64,000 bases of DNA from Pseudomonas putida (GTDB lineage Bacteria; Pseudomonadota; Gammaproteobacteria; Pseudomonadales; Pseudomonadaceae), in contig NZ_JANHLC010000005.1 in assembly GCF_028682395.1 (NCBI RefSeq), positions 248,001-312,000 of the forward strand, read 5' to 3'. A model generated the notes under the pieces. The model had not been told where the DNA came from and did not search any database. It worked only from the letters and a program-made list of their open reading frames with translations. Below, in pieces: positions 1 to 13,228 of the stretch. Positions within the stretch are counted from its first letter, which is position 1; each line of letters opens with the position of its first letter. Made by a program: the position numbers and the translations under genes.

Positions 1-105
1 GGCGCTGCCGATGATGCCGTTATCGAGAAGCACATCGGCTTCCACAGTGGGGTTGCCACGGGAGTCGAGAACTTCACGACCTTTGATGTCGACGATTTTT
101 GCCAT
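1..105 (-). CDS. eno: Enolase, N-terminal fragment
   Basis: Only the first 35 codons are in the window; the gene runs off the left edge. The translation begins [20 protein letters not shown], the typical bacterial enolase N-terminus with the SRGNPT motif of the capping domain. Enolase interconverts 2-phosphoglycerate and phosphoenolpyruvate in glycolysis and in Proteobacteria also sits in the RNA degradosome. The start ATG (103-105) has a GGAG about 12 bases upstream. It lies downstream of kdsA on the same strand, the usual Pseudomonas order pyrG-kdsA-eno, with 155 bases between them. Confidence 0.95.
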
Positions 106-260
106 TGTTGTAAACACTCCAAAGTTGACGAAAACGACGCAGCTGAAGGAAAACTTTTATCGTCGGCAAGGATTGAGCAGCGGGCAGACTTGCAGACGAT
201 AAGGCCCCGGCCCGAGGGCCAGAGCGAAAATCGTGCGGTACTTTACCGGAGAATCGCGGG

Positions 261-2764
<2,504 letters not shown>

Positions 2765-3016
2765 TTAAAGCGGTCAGTGCCGCCGGGGAAAGCGAAGGAA
2801 GGCCGAAGCCCCCGATCACCTGCATTAATCACAGTGCACCTTTCGAAAAACTGCTGCGTTGAAACAGACCGGAAGAGAAAAATCCCGGTGCGGTACGCGC
2901 TACACATTTTTAGAATCGCCCAGCAAAGACTGCTTGGTAATCGGCAACTCCTGCGATTCAGGCGAATCCACAGAAGTTGTATCAAGAAGGGAGCGTAGTC
3001 TACCGGAAAGCCCCTT

Positions 3017-4342
3017 TCAGCTCAAACCTTGATCGCTCTTTGGTAGCTGCCAATGCAAATTCCAGCTCGCGGGGCCGTCAGCATTGAGCCCAGGCAGGTT
3101 TGCCACCGCCACCAAATGTCCTTCCCGGTAGACCAGCGGCAATCTGCCACGCAGAAAAGGCGGTACTCCCTGCTCGTTGAGCAGCCGCTTGAGGTCTCGT
3201 CGACCGCGCCCCGGCAACTGCATCACCTCGCCGCCCTCACGATAGCGAACCTGCAGGACACAGGACGGACACTGGCCACTGATCGACAACGCGCCATTGC
3301 CTGGCAACACCAACGGTAGCTCGGGACGCGCCCACGTCAGTGCACTCAGCGACGGCTCTTGCCAACCCGCCGGGAGCCACCAGAGATGACCATCGGCCCG
3401 GTGTAACTGGCCGTCCGCCAGCGCCCAGAGCGGCGTTGCCGCTTCTGTGGCGTCGCGCAAGCTCTCCCAGCCGGCCCAGTGCTCGGCATCCGGCAGTCGC
3501 GTCAAGGGCGCCAACCAATGGCGCAGGGCATTACGCTGACGCGCCGGCGAGAGCGCGGCCAAGGGCGCAAGCGCCAATACTGGCAATCCGAGCCAGGGCT
3601 GCCGCGGGCTTGGCCGAGCGGTGGCCAGATCCAGCTCGGCCAAGTCATCGAGCAGTCCCTGGGCCTCGCGAAAATGCGCCGCACTCCGCACCATGGCGCC
3701 GACCGCCCTTGGCCAGCGAGCCGTCAGGCGAGGAAAAACCTCATGACGCAGATAGTTGCGGGACAGCTGCTGATCGCCATTGGTCGGATCCTCCACCCAA
3801 CGCAAGCCATGATCGCGGGCATACCGTTCCAACTCGGCGCGTGACACCTCCAGCAAGGCCCGGACCAGATAGCCCGCCCCCAGTGGACGCTGCACCGGCA
3901 TTGCCGCTGCCCCCCTGACACCCGCACCGCGCAGCAGGCGGAACAGCAGGGTTTCCGCCTGATCGTCCGCATGCTGAGCCGTGAGCAGCAATTCATTGCT
4001 GCCGACCACGGCCCCCAGTGCCCGATAACGAGCCTCACGCGCCGCGCCCTCGACACTGGCCTGCTCCGCCACGCTCACCCGAAGCACCTGCAAGGGCACG
4101 CCCAACTCATCGCAAATGGCCTGACAATGCATTGGCCAGGCGTCTGCCGCCGCTTGCAGTCCGTGGTGGACATGCAGGGCTTGCAGCGTGGGAAGGTCAT
4201 GGGACGTCGCCAGATGGGCGAGCAGATGCAGCAGGACGGTGGAGTCGAGACCACCGGACAAGGCGATATACCAAGTACGAGCCTGGCGCCAGGGAGCGAG
4301 GGTGTGAAGCAGCCTGGCGGCTAGAACAGGGTCAGGCTTCAT
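3017..4342 (-). CDS. tilS: tRNA(Ile)-lysidine synthase
   Basis: Adds lysine to C34 of the CAU-anticodon tRNA-Ile so that it reads AUA codons; essential and cytoplasmic. The 441 aa protein has the N-type ATP pyrophosphatase loop SGGLDS at residues 29-34, then HHGLQ and TAQHADDQAET, typical of TilS. The C-terminal part carries the substrate-binding extension (RGRRDLKRLLNEQGVPPFLR). It follows accA on the same strand across a short gap filled by a REP pair. Nothing is unusual in length or composition. Confidence 0.95.
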   Translation of the reverse strand: MKPDPVLAARLLHTLAPWRQARTWYIALSGGLDSTVLLHLLAHLATSHDLPTLQALHVHHGLQAAADAWPMHCQAICDELGVPLQVLRVSVAEQASVEGAAREARYRALGAVVGSNELLLTAQHADDQAETLLFRLLRGAGVRGAAAMPVQRPLGAGYLVRALLEVSRAELERYARDHGLRWVEDPTNGDQQLSRNYLRHEVFPRLTARWPRAVGAMVRSAAHFREAQGLLDDLAELDLATARPSPRQPWLGLPVLALAPLAALSPARQRNALRHWLAPLTRLPDAEHWAGWESLRDATEAATPLWALADGQLHRADGHLWWLPAGWQEPSLSALTWARPELPLVLPGNGALSISGQCPSCVLQVRYREGGEVMQLPGRGRRDLKRLLNEQGVPPFLRGRLPLVYREGHLVAVANLPGLNADGPASWNLHWQLPKSDQGLS

Positions 4343-4353
4343 CGATCATAGAA

Positions 4354-4406
4354 CCTGTGCAGGAGCGAGCTTATCGCTGAACATCGCGGGCAAGCTCGCT
4401 CCTACG
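4354..4406. repeat. REP pair in inverted orientation (REPIN-like)
   Basis: The tilS-accA gap holds two facing copies of a Pseudomonas REP-type core. AGGAGCGAGCTT at 4361-4372 is matched by AAGCTCGCTCCT at 4392-4403, so the unit can fold into a long cruciform or hairpin. Read on the minus strand, the right copy is GTAGGAGCGAGCTTGCCCGC, the classic REP form in fluorescent pseudomonads. Such units are extragenic, are mobilised by RAYT transposases encoded elsewhere, and can act as transcription or mRNA-stability boundaries. Confidence 0.85.
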
Positions 4407-4417
4407 GGAGACGGCTG

Positions 4418-5365
4418 TTAGAGACCGTAGCTCATCAGACGCTCGTAGCGACGCGCCAACAGCGCATCATGGTCGAGCTTCTTCAGCATCTTCAACTGCG
4501 AGCTGAGCTCCTGGCGGATCGACTCTGCCGCGGCAGCCGGATCACGGTGCGCACCGCCCAGCGGTTCGCCGATCACCTTGTCGACAATACCCAGGCCCTT
4601 CAGGCGCTCGGCGGTGATGCCCATGGCTTCGGCGGCATCCGGGGCTTTTTCGGCGGTCTTCCAGAGAATCGACGCGCAACCTTCCGGAGAGATAACCGCA
4701 TAGGTGGAGTACTGCAGCATATTGAGCTGATCGCAGACACCAATGGCCAATGCACCGCCCGAACCGCCTTCACCAATAACGGTGGCGATAATCGGCGTCT
4801 TCAGACGCGACATGACACGCAGGTTCCAGGCGATGGCTTCGCTCTGGTTGCGCTCTTCGGCATCGATGCCCGGGTACGCGCCCGGGGTATCGATAAAGGT
4901 CAGGATCGGCATCTTGAAGCGTTCGGCCATCTCCATCAGGCGGCACGCCTTGCGGTAGCCCTCGGGACGGGGCATGCCGAAGTTGCGGCGAACCTTCTCA
5001 CGCACTTCACGGCCTTTCTGGTGACCGATCACCATGACCGGCTGATCTTCCAGGCGCGCGATCCCACCCACGATGGCGGCATCGTCGGAGAAATGCCGGT
5101 CACCGTGCAATTCGTCGAATTCGGTGAAGATATGCTCGATGTAGTCGAGGGTGTAAGGGCGACGCGGATGGCGAGCCAGGCGGGCGATCTGCCAACTGGT
5201 CAGCTTGCCGAAGATATCCGCAGTCAGGGTGCTGCTCTTGTCTTGCAGGCGAGCGATTTCATCACCGATATTCAGCGAATTATCGTTACCGACCAAGCGC
5301 AGTTCTTCGATCTTGGCTTGCAGGTCAGCAATCGGCTGTTCGAAATCAAGAAAATTCGGGTTCAT
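4418..5365 (-). CDS. accA: Acetyl-CoA carboxylase, carboxyltransferase subunit alpha
   Basis: Pairs with AccD to move the carboxyl group from biotin-AccB to acetyl-CoA, giving malonyl-CoA, the first committed step of fatty acid synthesis. The 315 aa length is standard. Motifs include [15 protein letters not shown] at the N-terminus, [24 protein letters not shown] and the crotonase-type oxyanion segment [13 protein letters not shown]. It lies downstream of dnaE on the same strand with a 136-base gap, the usual dnaE-accA order of gamma-proteobacteria. Confidence 0.97.
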   Translation of the reverse strand: MNPNFLDFEQPIADLQAKIEELRLVGNDNSLNIGDEIARLQDKSSTLTADIFGKLTSWQIARLARHPRRPYTLDYIEHIFTEFDELHGDRHFSDDAAIVGGIARLEDQPVMVIGHQKGREVREKVRRNFGMPRPEGYRKACRLMEMAERFKMPILTFIDTPGAYPGIDAEERNQSEAIAWNLRVMSRLKTPIIATVIGEGGSGGALAIGVCDQLNMLQYSTYAVISPEGCASILWKTAEKAPDAAEAMGITAERLKGLGIVDKVIGEPLGGAHRDPAAAAESIRQELSSQLKMLKKLDHDALLARRYERLMSYGL

Positions 5366-5501
5366 AGGCGTCCGTCTTGGGTCGACGGCCTAGCGGCCGG
5401 CCGGTTGATCTGTATCGCACCATACCTTACGGGATATGGCGCGTTCAGGTCGAGATTAAAAATTAGGGTCAAGGTCATGGCGAAATAATGGCTTCGCCAG
5501 C

Positions 5502-8500
5502 CTAACGGTATTGGAGGAAGACGTTGTCTCGCCCGAACTGGTCACGCAGGGCTTGAATCAAGCTGTCCGCCGGGTCGATTCGCCAGCCATCGCCAAACTG
5601 CAGCATGGCCTTGGCATCACTGCCGGTGTACTCCATCGTCACCGGACAGGCACCACGGTGCTGCTTGAGCAGGTCGCCCAGCCAGTTCAGACGCTCGCCC
5701 TTGAGCGCCTCGTCACGCACTTTCAGGCGCAGGCTTTCGGCAAGGTTGGTCCGCGCATCTTCCATGCTCATCACGCGCTTGACCCGCAAGCGCAGGCCAC
5801 CGGAGAAATCATCGTTACTGACTTCGCCTTCGACCACCACCATCGCATCGGTCTGCAGCAGCGACTGCGCCGACTGAAAGGCATCGGCAAACAATGACGC
5901 TTCAATCCTCGCCGAACGGTCGTCCAGGGTGATGAAGCCCATCTTGTCGCCCTTCTTGTTCTTCATCACCCGCAGGTTGATGATCATCCCCGCCACCGTC
6001 TGCGTATCGCGCGCCGGCTTCAGGTCGATGATCCGCTGACGGGCAAAGCGACGGATCTCGCCCTCGTATTCGTCAATCGGGTGGCCAGTCAGGTACAGGC
6101 CCAGGGTTTCCTTCTCGCCCCGCAAGCGCTCTTTGAGCGTCAGCTCCTTGGCCTTGCGATGGTTGGCGTAGACATCGGCGTCTTCCTCGACAAACAACCC
6201 GCCAAATAGGTCGGCATGGCCGCTGTCATGGGTACGGGCCGTCTGCTCCGCCGCCTTGATCGCCTCTTCCATCGCCGCCAGCAGGACTGCACGGTTCTGG
6301 TCGATACTGGCCTGATAGGCCTTGGGCTCGTCATGGAAGTACGGGCCGAGACGGTCCAGCGCGCCACTGCGAATCAGGCCATCGAGGGTCCGCTTGTTGA
6401 TGCGCTTGAGGTCGACCCGTGCACAGAAATCGAACAGATCCTTGAAGGGACCATCCTGGCGCGCCTCGGTAATGGCTTCCACCGGGCCTTCGCCGACGCC
6501 CTTGATCGCGCCCAGGCCATAGACGATACGGCCATCGTCGTTCACGGTGAACTTGAATTCGGAGGTATTCACGTCCGGCGAATCGAGGCGCAGCTTCATG
6601 GTCCGCACTTCCTCGATCAAGGTCACGACCTTGTCGGTGTTGTGCATATCCGCAGACAGTACTGCCGCCATAAAGGGCGCGGGGTAATGCGCCTTGAGCC
6701 AGGCGGTCTGGTAGGAGACCAGGCCATAGGCTGCCGAGTGGGACTTGTTGAAACCGTAACCGGCGAATTTTTCTACCAGGTCAAAGATGTTACCGGCCAG
6801 GTCGGCATCGATATTGTTGGTCGCGCAGCCCTCAATAAACCCGCCGCGCTGCTTGGCCATCTCCTCGGGCTTTTTCTTACCCATGGCCCGACGAAGCATG
6901 TCGGCACCACCCAGGGTGTAGCCGGCCATGACCTGGGCAATCTGCATCACCTGTTCCTGGTACAGGATAATGCCGTAGGTCGGTGCTAGTACGGGCTTGA
7001 GCCCGTCGTACTGATAATCCGAGTGCGGGTAGGCCAGTTCGGCACGCCCGTGCTTACGGTTGATAAAGTCATCCACCATGCCGGACTGCAGTGGCCCCGG
7101 TCGGAACAGGGCCACCAGTGCGATCAGGTCTTCCAGGCAGTCGGGCTTGAGCTTCTTGATCAGCTCCTTCATACCCCGCGACTCAAGCTGGAACACCGCG
7201 GTGGTCTCGGCTTTTTGCAGCAGGGAATAGGTCGGCTTGTCATCCAAGGGGATAAAGGCGATATCCAGCGGCGGCTCGTTGACCTTGGCGCGATCGCGGT
7301 TGATGGTCTTGAGCGCCCAGTCGATGATCGTCAGCGTCCGCAGCCCCAGGAAGTCGAACTTCACCAGCCCCGCCGCCTCGACATCATCCTTGTCGAACTG
7401 GGTGACCAGGCCATCACCCTCTTCATCGCAGTAGATCGGCGAGAAGTCGGTCAGCTTGGTCGGCGCAATCACCACGCCCCCGGCGTGCTTGCCGACGTTA
7501 CGTACCACGCCCTCAAGCTTGCGTGCCATCTCCCAGATTTCCGCGGCCTCTTCATCGACCTTGATAAAGTCGCGAAGAATCTCTTCCTGCTCGTAGGCCT
7601 TTTCCAGGGTCATGCCGACTTCGAACGGAATCATCTTCGACAGCCGGTCGGCCAGCCCATAGGACTTGCCCTGCACCCGTGCGACGTCACGCACCACCGC
7701 CTTGGCCGCCATGGAACCGAAGGTAATGATCTGGCTGACCGCGTTACGGCCATACTTCTCGGCCACATAGTCGATGACCCGGTCACGGCCATCCATGCAG
7801 AAGTCGACGTCGAAGTCGGGCATCGATACCCGTTCCGGGTTCAGGAAACGTTCGAACAGCAGGTCATATTCCAGCGGGTCGAGGTCGGTGATCTTCTGCA
7901 CATAGGCCACCAGCGAGCCGGCACCCGACCCCCGGCCAGGCCCCACCGGCACGCCGTTGTTCTTGGCCCACTGGATAAAGTCCATCACGATCAGGAAATA
8001 ACCGGGGAAGCCCATCTGGATGATGATATCCAGCTCGAAATTCAGCCGATCGACATAGACCTGGCGCTTGGCTTCGTAATCCTGGGTAGTGTCACGCGGC
8101 AACAGAACCGCCAGGCGGTCCTCCAGGCCGTCGAACGAGACCTTGCGAAAGTACTCGTCGATGGTCATGCCATCGGGAATCGGGAAGTTGGGCAGGAAGT
8201 GCTTGCCCAGCTTCACTTCGATATTGCAGCGCTTGGCGATCTCGACCGTGTTGGCCAGGGCCTCGGGCAGGTCGCTGAAGAGCTCAGCCATCTCCTCGGC
8301 GCTTTTGAGGTACTGCTGGTCGCTGTAGTTTTTCGAGCGGCGCGGATCGTCGAGCGCCCGCCCTTCGCCGATGCAGACCCGCGTTTCATGGGCCTCGAAA
8401 TCTTCGCGGCGGATAAACCGCACATCATTGGTCGCCACCAGCGGTGCGCCCAGCTTGTCGGCCAGGGCGACGGCGCCGTGCAACTGCTCTTCGTCGTTGG

Positions 8501-9023
8501 GACGACTGGTGCGCTGGACTTCCAGATAGAAACGCTCGGGGAACACGCTCATCCAGTAGCGCGTCAGCGCTTCGGCCTCCTCGGGATTGCCACTGATCAG
8601 CGCCTGGCCGATCTCGCCTTCCTTCGCCGCCGACAACATGATCACGCCGTCGCTGGCTTCAGCGACCCACTCGCGCTCGATGATGATCATGCCGTTACGC
8701 TGGCCGTCGATAAACCCGCGCGAGATCAGCTCAGTCAGGTTGCGATAACCCAGCGGATTCATCGCCAACAGGCTGATCCGGCTCAGCGGCGCATCGGGAT
8801 CCTTATTCGCGAGCCACAGGTCGACACCGCAGATCGGCTTGATCCCCGCGCCCATGGTGGTTTTGTAGAACTTGACCAGCGCACACATGTTGTTCTGGTC
8901 GGTCACCGCCACGGCCGGCATATTCAAGCCCGCCAATGCCTTGACCAGCGGCTTGATCCGCACCAGGCCATCGACCAGGGAGTATTCAGTGTGCAGGCGC
9001 AAGTGAATGAATGAAGCCGGCAT
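5502..9023 (-). CDS. dnaE: DNA polymerase III subunit alpha
   Basis: Catalytic subunit of the replicative polymerase. The 1173 aa product begins with a PHP domain (HLRLHTEYSLVDG). The C-family polymerase core has GRGSGAGSLVAY and then the catalytic acid motif PDFDVDF at about residues 402-408. A helix-hairpin-helix segment is followed by an OB fold (TVAGMIINLRVMKNKKGDK) near the C-terminus. Length matches DnaE of other pseudomonads. It sits between rnhB upstream and accA downstream; a hairpin in the rnhB-dnaE gap may partly separate the transcripts. Confidence 0.98.
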   Translation of the reverse strand: MPASFIHLRLHTEYSLVDGLVRIKPLVKALAGLNMPAVAVTDQNNMCALVKFYKTTMGAGIKPICGVDLWLANKDPDAPLSRISLLAMNPLGYRNLTELISRGFIDGQRNGMIIIEREWVAEASDGVIMLSAAKEGEIGQALISGNPEEAEALTRYWMSVFPERFYLEVQRTSRPNDEEQLHGAVALADKLGAPLVATNDVRFIRREDFEAHETRVCIGEGRALDDPRRSKNYSDQQYLKSAEEMAELFSDLPEALANTVEIAKRCNIEVKLGKHFLPNFPIPDGMTIDEYFRKVSFDGLEDRLAVLLPRDTTQDYEAKRQVYVDRLNFELDIIIQMGFPGYFLIVMDFIQWAKNNGVPVGPGRGSGAGSLVAYVQKITDLDPLEYDLLFERFLNPERVSMPDFDVDFCMDGRDRVIDYVAEKYGRNAVSQIITFGSMAAKAVVRDVARVQGKSYGLADRLSKMIPFEVGMTLEKAYEQEEILRDFIKVDEEAAEIWEMARKLEGVVRNVGKHAGGVVIAPTKLTDFSPIYCDEEGDGLVTQFDKDDVEAAGLVKFDFLGLRTLTIIDWALKTINRDRAKVNEPPLDIAFIPLDDKPTYSLLQKAETTAVFQLESRGMKELIKKLKPDCLEDLIALVALFRPGPLQSGMVDDFINRKHGRAELAYPHSDYQYDGLKPVLAPTYGIILYQEQVMQIAQVMAGYTLGGADMLRRAMGKKKPEEMAKQRGGFIEGCATNNIDADLAGNIFDLVEKFAGYGFNKSHSAAYGLVSYQTAWLKAHYPAPFMAAVLSADMHNTDKVVTLIEEVRTMKLRLDSPDVNTSEFKFTVNDDGRIVYGLGAIKGVGEGPVEAITEARQDGPFKDLFDFCARVDLKRINKRTLDGLIRSGALDRLGPYFHDEPKAYQASIDQNRAVLLAAMEEAIKAAEQTARTHDSGHADLFGGLFVEEDADVYANHRKAKELTLKERLRGEKETLGLYLTGHPIDEYEGEIRRFARQRIIDLKPARDTQTVAGMIINLRVMKNKKGDKMGFITLDDRSARIEASLFADAFQSAQSLLQTDAMVVVEGEVSNDDFSGGLRLRVKRVMSMEDARTNLAESLRLKVRDEALKGERLNWLGDLLKQHRGACPVTMEYTGSDAKAMLQFGDGWRIDPADSLIQALRDQFGRDNVFLQYR

Positions 9024-9052
9024 AGTGATCCTGTGTATAGGCGTGAAAACGA

Positions 9053-9078
9053 CAAGGCCCGGATTGTACCGGGCCTTG
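9053..9078 (-). terminator. Hairpin between rnhB and dnaE
   Basis: A perfect 10-bp stem (CAAGGCCCGG with CCGGGCCTTG) and 6-base loop lie just after the rnhB stop. On the minus strand it is followed by TCGTTTT, only a weak U-tract. It may be an attenuator or weak terminator separating the lpx-rnhB messages from dnaE. Confidence 0.45.
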
Positions 9079-9095
9079 ATTAAAACATCAGCCGA

Positions 9096-9719
9096 CTAAC
9101 GCTTTTCCCGCGCCTCGAAGGCCAGGCGCACCGGGGCGAACGAGCGCCGGTGAATCGGGGTCGGTCCCAAGCGGGCCAAGGCTTCCAGATGCACGGGAGT
9201 GGGATAGCCCTTGTGCCCGCCAATCCCGTAGCCGGGATAGATCAATTCGAATTCAGCCATTTCCCGATCACGGCTGACCTTGGCCAGAATCGATGCCGCA
9301 GCGATCGCCGGCACCTTGCTATCACCCTTGACCACCGCCTCGGCCGGCATGGCCAGCTTAGGACAGCGATTGCCGTCGATCATTGCCAGTTTCGGGGTAA
9401 TGCTCAGCCCTTCGACTGCGCGCTGCATAGCCAGCATGGTGGCGTGAAGAATATTCAGCTCATCGATTTCTTCCACCTCAGCGCGGGCGATACACCAGCT
9501 CAAGGCTTTCTCGCAAATCTCGTCGTAGAGCTTTTCACGGCGGGCTTCAGTCAGCTTCTTCGAGTCGTTCAGACCGAGAATCGGCCGAGTCGGGTCAAGA
9601 ATCACCGCAGCAGTAACCACCGCGCCGCACAGCGGGCCACGCCCGACTTCATCGACCCCGGCCACCAGATCTTCAACCAGGGTGAAATCCAGGCCCATTT
9701 GCATCTTCGAAGCACTCAC
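9096..9719 (-). CDS. rnhB: Ribonuclease HII
   Basis: Removes RNA from RNA-DNA hybrids and starts excision of single ribonucleotides in DNA. The 207 aa protein shows the signature [12 protein letters not shown] at about residues 23-34 with the Asp-Glu catalytic pair, then [18 protein letters not shown] and KGDSK. Its start overlaps the end of lpxB by four bases (9716-9719), so translation is probably coupled. The lpxB-rnhB-dnaE order is conserved in gamma-proteobacteria. Confidence 0.96.
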   Translation of the reverse strand: MSASKMQMGLDFTLVEDLVAGVDEVGRGPLCGAVVTAAVILDPTRPILGLNDSKKLTEARREKLYDEICEKALSWCIARAEVEEIDELNILHATMLAMQRAVEGLSITPKLAMIDGNRCPKLAMPAEAVVKGDSKVPAIAAASILAKVSRDREMAEFELIYPGYGIGGHKGYPTPVHLEALARLGPTPIHRRSFAPVRLAFEAREKR

Positions 9720-10846
9720 AAAGGTTTTCCAATCAAGCTCAAGACGGCGTCGGCCGCCTGATTCGAGGCATCCAGACGCAGGGTCCGGTGAATTTCGTCA
9801 AAACCGCGGGTCTGCTCCTCGCCACCACCGATCAGCGGTGACAGGGTCTGGGCCAGCGCCTCAGGGGTGGCATCGTCCTGCAGTAACTCAGGCACCAGCA
9901 AACGCTGCGCCAGCAAGTTGGGCAGAGAGATGTAAGGGCTTTTCACCAGGCGCTTGAGAATCCAGAACGTCAGGGGTGCCAGGCGATAGGCGACCACCAT
10001 CGGCCGCTTGTACAGTAGCGCCTCCAGGGTCGCCGTCCCCGAGGCGATCAGGACCGCATCGCAGGCCGCCAATGCCCGGTGAGACTGGCCATCGAGCAGG
10101 GTCAGGGGCAAGTCGCGCCCGACCAGTAACTCTTCGAGCTGCGCCCGCCGCTGGGGGCTGGCGCACGGCATGACAAAGCGCACACCGGGCCGCAAGGCAC
10201 GCAAGCGTTGCGCCGCATCGAGAAACAGCGCGCCGAGGCGGCCCACTTCCCCGCCGCGACTACCGGGCATCAAGGCGACCAGCGGTCCGTCAGGCAGGCC
10301 CAGCTCGGCACGCGCCGCGGCACGGTCCGCCTGCAGCGGTATGGTATCGGCCAGGGAATGCCCGACAAACCGCACCGGAACGCCTTTTTCCTGATAAAAA
10401 CGCGCTTCGAAGGGAAACAGCGTCAGCATCAGGTCACAGCCTTCACGAATCTTCAGGACCCGCTTCTGACGCCAGGCCCAGACCGAGGGGCTGACGTAAT
10501 GCACGGTCTTGATCCCGGCACGGCGCAGTTTGAGTTCGATATTCAGGGTGAAATCCGGCGCATCGATACCGATAAACACATCGGGTTTTTCAGCGATCAG
10601 TGTCTGGATCAGGCGTTTACGCCGCTTGAGCAACTCGGGCAGGCGCCCCAGCACCTCGACCAGCCCCATGACCGACAAACGTTCCATCGGAAAATAGGAG
10701 GTCAGGCCCTCGGCCTGCATCAACGGGCCACCGACCCCGATAAATTCGATATCGGCATGCTGCGCCTTGAGTGCGCGCATCAAACCGGAACCCAGAATAT
10801 CGCCGGAGGCCTCGCCCGCGACCAGGGCAATACGCAATCTGGCCAT
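9716..10846 (-). CDS. lpxB: Lipid-A-disaccharide synthase
   Basis: Joins UDP-2,3-diacylglucosamine and lipid X to form the beta-1,6 lipid A disaccharide at the inner face of the cytoplasmic membrane (GT19 family). The 376 aa sequence has the N-terminal [11 protein letters not shown], then [33 protein letters not shown] and the donor-site region ASGTATLE. lpxA ends two bases upstream and rnhB overlaps the 3' end by four bases, so it belongs to one tightly packed lpxD-fabZ-lpxA-lpxB message. Confidence 0.97.
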   Translation of the reverse strand: MARLRIALVAGEASGDILGSGLMRALKAQHADIEFIGVGGPLMQAEGLTSYFPMERLSVMGLVEVLGRLPELLKRRKRLIQTLIAEKPDVFIGIDAPDFTLNIELKLRRAGIKTVHYVSPSVWAWRQKRVLKIREGCDLMLTLFPFEARFYQEKGVPVRFVGHSLADTIPLQADRAAARAELGLPDGPLVALMPGSRGGEVGRLGALFLDAAQRLRALRPGVRFVMPCASPQRRAQLEELLVGRDLPLTLLDGQSHRALAACDAVLIASGTATLEALLYKRPMVVAYRLAPLTFWILKRLVKSPYISLPNLLAQRLLVPELLQDDATPEALAQTLSPLIGGGEEQTRGFDEIHRTLRLDASNQAADAVLSLIGKPL

Positions 10847-10848
10847 GA

Positions 10849-11625
10849 TTAGCGGGTAATGCCGCGAGTCGAAGACTGGATCGACTCACGAAAGACCGCG
10901 ACCTCGGGATACTGGGCAGCCGGAGCCACCAGCTCGGCGAGCGCCTGCTCCACCGTCAGCCCCTGGCGATAGACCACCTTGTAGGCCCGACGCAAAGCGT
11001 GGATCGCCTCATCGGAGAAGCCACGACGGCGCATGCCTTCGAAATTCATGCTGCGGGCCTGGGCCGGATTGCCGAACACCGTGACATAGGCCGGAACATC
11101 CTTGCCAATCGCCGTACCCATGCCGGAAAAGCTGTGGGCGCCAATGTGGCAGAACTGATGAACCAGGGTAAAACCCGAGAGAATCGCCCAGTCATCGACA
11201 TGGACATGCCCGGCCAACGCCGTGTTATTGACCAGGATGCAGTGATTGCCGATCACGCTGTCATGGCCGATATGGGCATAGGCCATGATCAGGTTGTGGT
11301 CGCCCAGCGTGGTCTCGGCACGATCCTGCACGGTGCCACGGTGAATCGTCACGCCTTCACGGATGACATTGTGGTCACCGATCACCAGGCGTGTTTCTTC
11401 GCCCTTGTACTTCAGATCCGGGGTGTCTTCGCCTACCGAGGAAAACTGGTAGATGCGGTTGTGCTTACCGATACGGGTCGGACCCTTGAGGATCACATGC
11501 GGCCCGATCACTGTTCCCTCGCCGATTTCCACACCTGCGCCGACAATCGACCAGGGGCCGACTTCGACGTCGTCGGCCAGAACGGCCGTCGGATCGATGA
11601 TTGCGCGAGGGTCAATCAAACTCAT
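10849..11625 (-). CDS. lpxA: Acyl-ACP-UDP-N-acetylglucosamine O-acyltransferase
   Basis: First enzyme of lipid A synthesis; adds a 3-hydroxyacyl chain to UDP-GlcNAc. The 258 aa protein is a left-handed beta helix built from hexapeptide repeats ([17 protein letters not shown] onward), with the catalytic-His region [13 protein letters not shown] and a C-terminal helical domain ([17 protein letters not shown]). Its 5' end overlaps fabZ by four bases (11622-11625) and lpxB starts two bases after its stop, an arrangement that couples lipid A and fatty acid flux. Confidence 0.97.
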   Translation of the reverse strand: MSLIDPRAIIDPTAVLADDVEVGPWSIVGAGVEIGEGTVIGPHVILKGPTRIGKHNRIYQFSSVGEDTPDLKYKGEETRLVIGDHNVIREGVTIHRGTVQDRAETTLGDHNLIMAYAHIGHDSVIGNHCILVNNTALAGHVHVDDWAILSGFTLVHQFCHIGAHSFSGMGTAIGKDVPAYVTVFGNPAQARSMNFEGMRRRGFSDEAIHALRRAYKVVYRQGLTVEQALAELVAPAAQYPEVAVFRESIQSSTRGITR

Positions 11626-12062
11626 AGTTTGCGTTCCGCGCAGATAATTTCAGCCGAGCAGACCGGCTTGCCGTCAACGGTAGCCTGGCACTCGAACTTC
11701 CAGATCTGACGCTTGCAGCTCAGGAACTTGGCTTCCAGGATCAACTGGTCGCCCGGCAGCACCGGCTGGCGGAAACGCAGTTTGTCGGAGCCGACAAAGT
11801 AGTAAAGGGTGCCATCGGCAGGCTTCGCGCCGAGCATCTTGAAACCCAGGATACCGGCGGCTTGCGCCATCGCTTCGATGATCAGCACGCCCGGCATGAT
11901 CGGGTGCGCCGGGAAGTGGCCATTGAAGAATGGTTCGTTGATGCTGACATTCTTGTAGGCACGAATGCGCTGGCCCTCTACGTCCAGGTCCGTTACGCGA
12001 TCCACCAACAGGAACGGGTAACGGTGAGGCAGGTATTCGCGAATCTCGTTGATGTCCATCAT
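11622..12062 (-). CDS. fabZ: 3-hydroxyacyl-ACP dehydratase FabZ
   Basis: Hot-dog-fold dehydratase that makes trans-2-enoyl-ACP in fatty acid elongation and competes with LpxA/LpxD for 3-hydroxyacyl-ACP. The 146 aa product has [11 protein letters not shown], then [20 protein letters not shown], which holds the catalytic His and Glu. The start is a double ATG (12062/12059) without a strong Shine-Dalgarno. The gap to lpxD is 107 bases and contains a GC-rich inverted repeat. It overlaps lpxA by four bases. Confidence 0.96.
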   Translation of the reverse strand: MMDINEIREYLPHRYPFLLVDRVTDLDVEGQRIRAYKNVSINEPFFNGHFPAHPIMPGVLIIEAMAQAAGILGFKMLGAKPADGTLYYFVGSDKLRFRQPVLPGDQLILEAKFLSCKRQIWKFECQATVDGKPVCSAEIICAERKL

Positions 12063-12169
12063 TTCGTGGGGAAGCCTGTAGTAAAGATTGGGGGCGCGGC
12101 TGACGCACGCCCCACTAGCAAATCAAGGAGGCAGTCTAGCGGCTGTGCACACTTGATATGGAAATGGTC

Positions 12170-13225
12170 TCAGCCATCAGATGAAGCATTACCGTCGGGG
12201 GTCACGTCGCCTACCCGCTTTTCCAGCTGTCGCAACCGGCGAGCGATGTCGTCGAGCTGGCGAATCCGTGCCGCACTCTTGCGCCACTCGGCCGCTGGCT
12301 GCATAGCTGTACCGGAAGAATAGGCCCCCGGCTCGGTAATCGAATGGGTGACCATGGTCATCCCGGTCAAAAACACGTTATCGCAAATTTCGATATGCCC
12401 CACCAGCCCTACACCGCCTGCAAGCATGCAGTGCTTGCCGATCTTGGTACTGCCGGAGATGCCGACGCACGCCGCCATGGCCGTGTGATCGCCAATCTGC
12501 ACGTTGTGGGCAATCTGGATCTGATTGTCGAGCTTGACCCCGTTACCGATGATCGTATCGGCCAAGGCGCCACGGTCGATGGCGGTATTCACGCCAATCT
12601 CCACATCGTCGCCAATGGTCACGCCACCAATCTGCGCGATCTTCTGCCAGATGCCCTTCTCATTGGCAAAGCCGAAGCCTTCACCACCGAGTACCGCACC
12701 CGACTGAATAACCACCCGCTTGCCGATGCGAACATCGTGGTACAGGGTCACACGCGGGGCCAACCAGCCACCTTCGCCAATTTCGCTGCGCGCACCGACA
12801 AAGCAGTGGGCGCCCAGGGTGACACCCGCGCCAATCCGGGCCGCACTCTCGATCACCACAAAAGGACCGATGCTTGCACTTGGATCCACAACCGCATCAG
12901 CCGCAACGACTGCCGAGGGGTGAATACCGGCTACCGCCTTGGGTTTTGGATCGAAGAAGTGCGAAACACGCGCGTAGGCGGCATAAGGATCGGGCACGAT
13001 CAACGCATCGCCCGCGAACAGGTCGGCATCGCCGGCCTTGAGCAGCACGACGCCCGCCTGACAATCAGCGAGAAACTTGCGGTACTGGGGATTTGCCAGG
13101 AAGCTCAACTGAGCTGGGCCAGCCTCCTGCAAGGTGGCTAGCCCAGTGATTTCTTTCTCCGCGGAGCCACGCAAGGTGGCACCGAGGAACTCGGCCAACT
13201 GGCCGAGTTTCAGGATCGCAGTCAT
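12170..13225 (-). CDS. lpxD: UDP-3-O-(3-hydroxyacyl)glucosamine N-acyltransferase
   Basis: Third enzyme of lipid A synthesis; attaches the N-linked hydroxyacyl chain. The 351 aa protein has an N-terminal uridine-binding domain ([19 protein letters not shown]), then about ten coils of left-handed beta helix ([20 protein letters not shown] onward) with [18 protein letters not shown] around the catalytic His. The C-terminus is a basic, helical tail ([19 protein letters not shown]). ompH ends three bases upstream, so the two are almost certainly translated from one message. Confidence 0.97.
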   Translation of the reverse strand: MTAILKLGQLAEFLGATLRGSAEKEITGLATLQEAGPAQLSFLANPQYRKFLADCQAGVVLLKAGDADLFAGDALIVPDPYAAYARVSHFFDPKPKAVAGIHPSAVVAADAVVDPSASIGPFVVIESAARIGAGVTLGAHCFVGARSEIGEGGWLAPRVTLYHDVRIGKRVVIQSGAVLGGEGFGFANEKGIWQKIAQIGGVTIGDDVEIGVNTAIDRGALADTIIGNGVKLDNQIQIAHNVQIGDHTAMAACVGISGSTKIGKHCMLAGGVGLVGHIEICDNVFLTGMTMVTHSITEPGAYSSGTAMQPAAEWRKSAARIRQLDDIARRLRQLEKRVGDVTPDGNASSDG

Positions 13226-13228
13226 GGC

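Noticed and set aside
7023..9014. 663-codon frame antisense to dnaE
   Set aside because: Mirror frame of a certain gene, with His/Gln/Arg-rich composition and no ribosome site.
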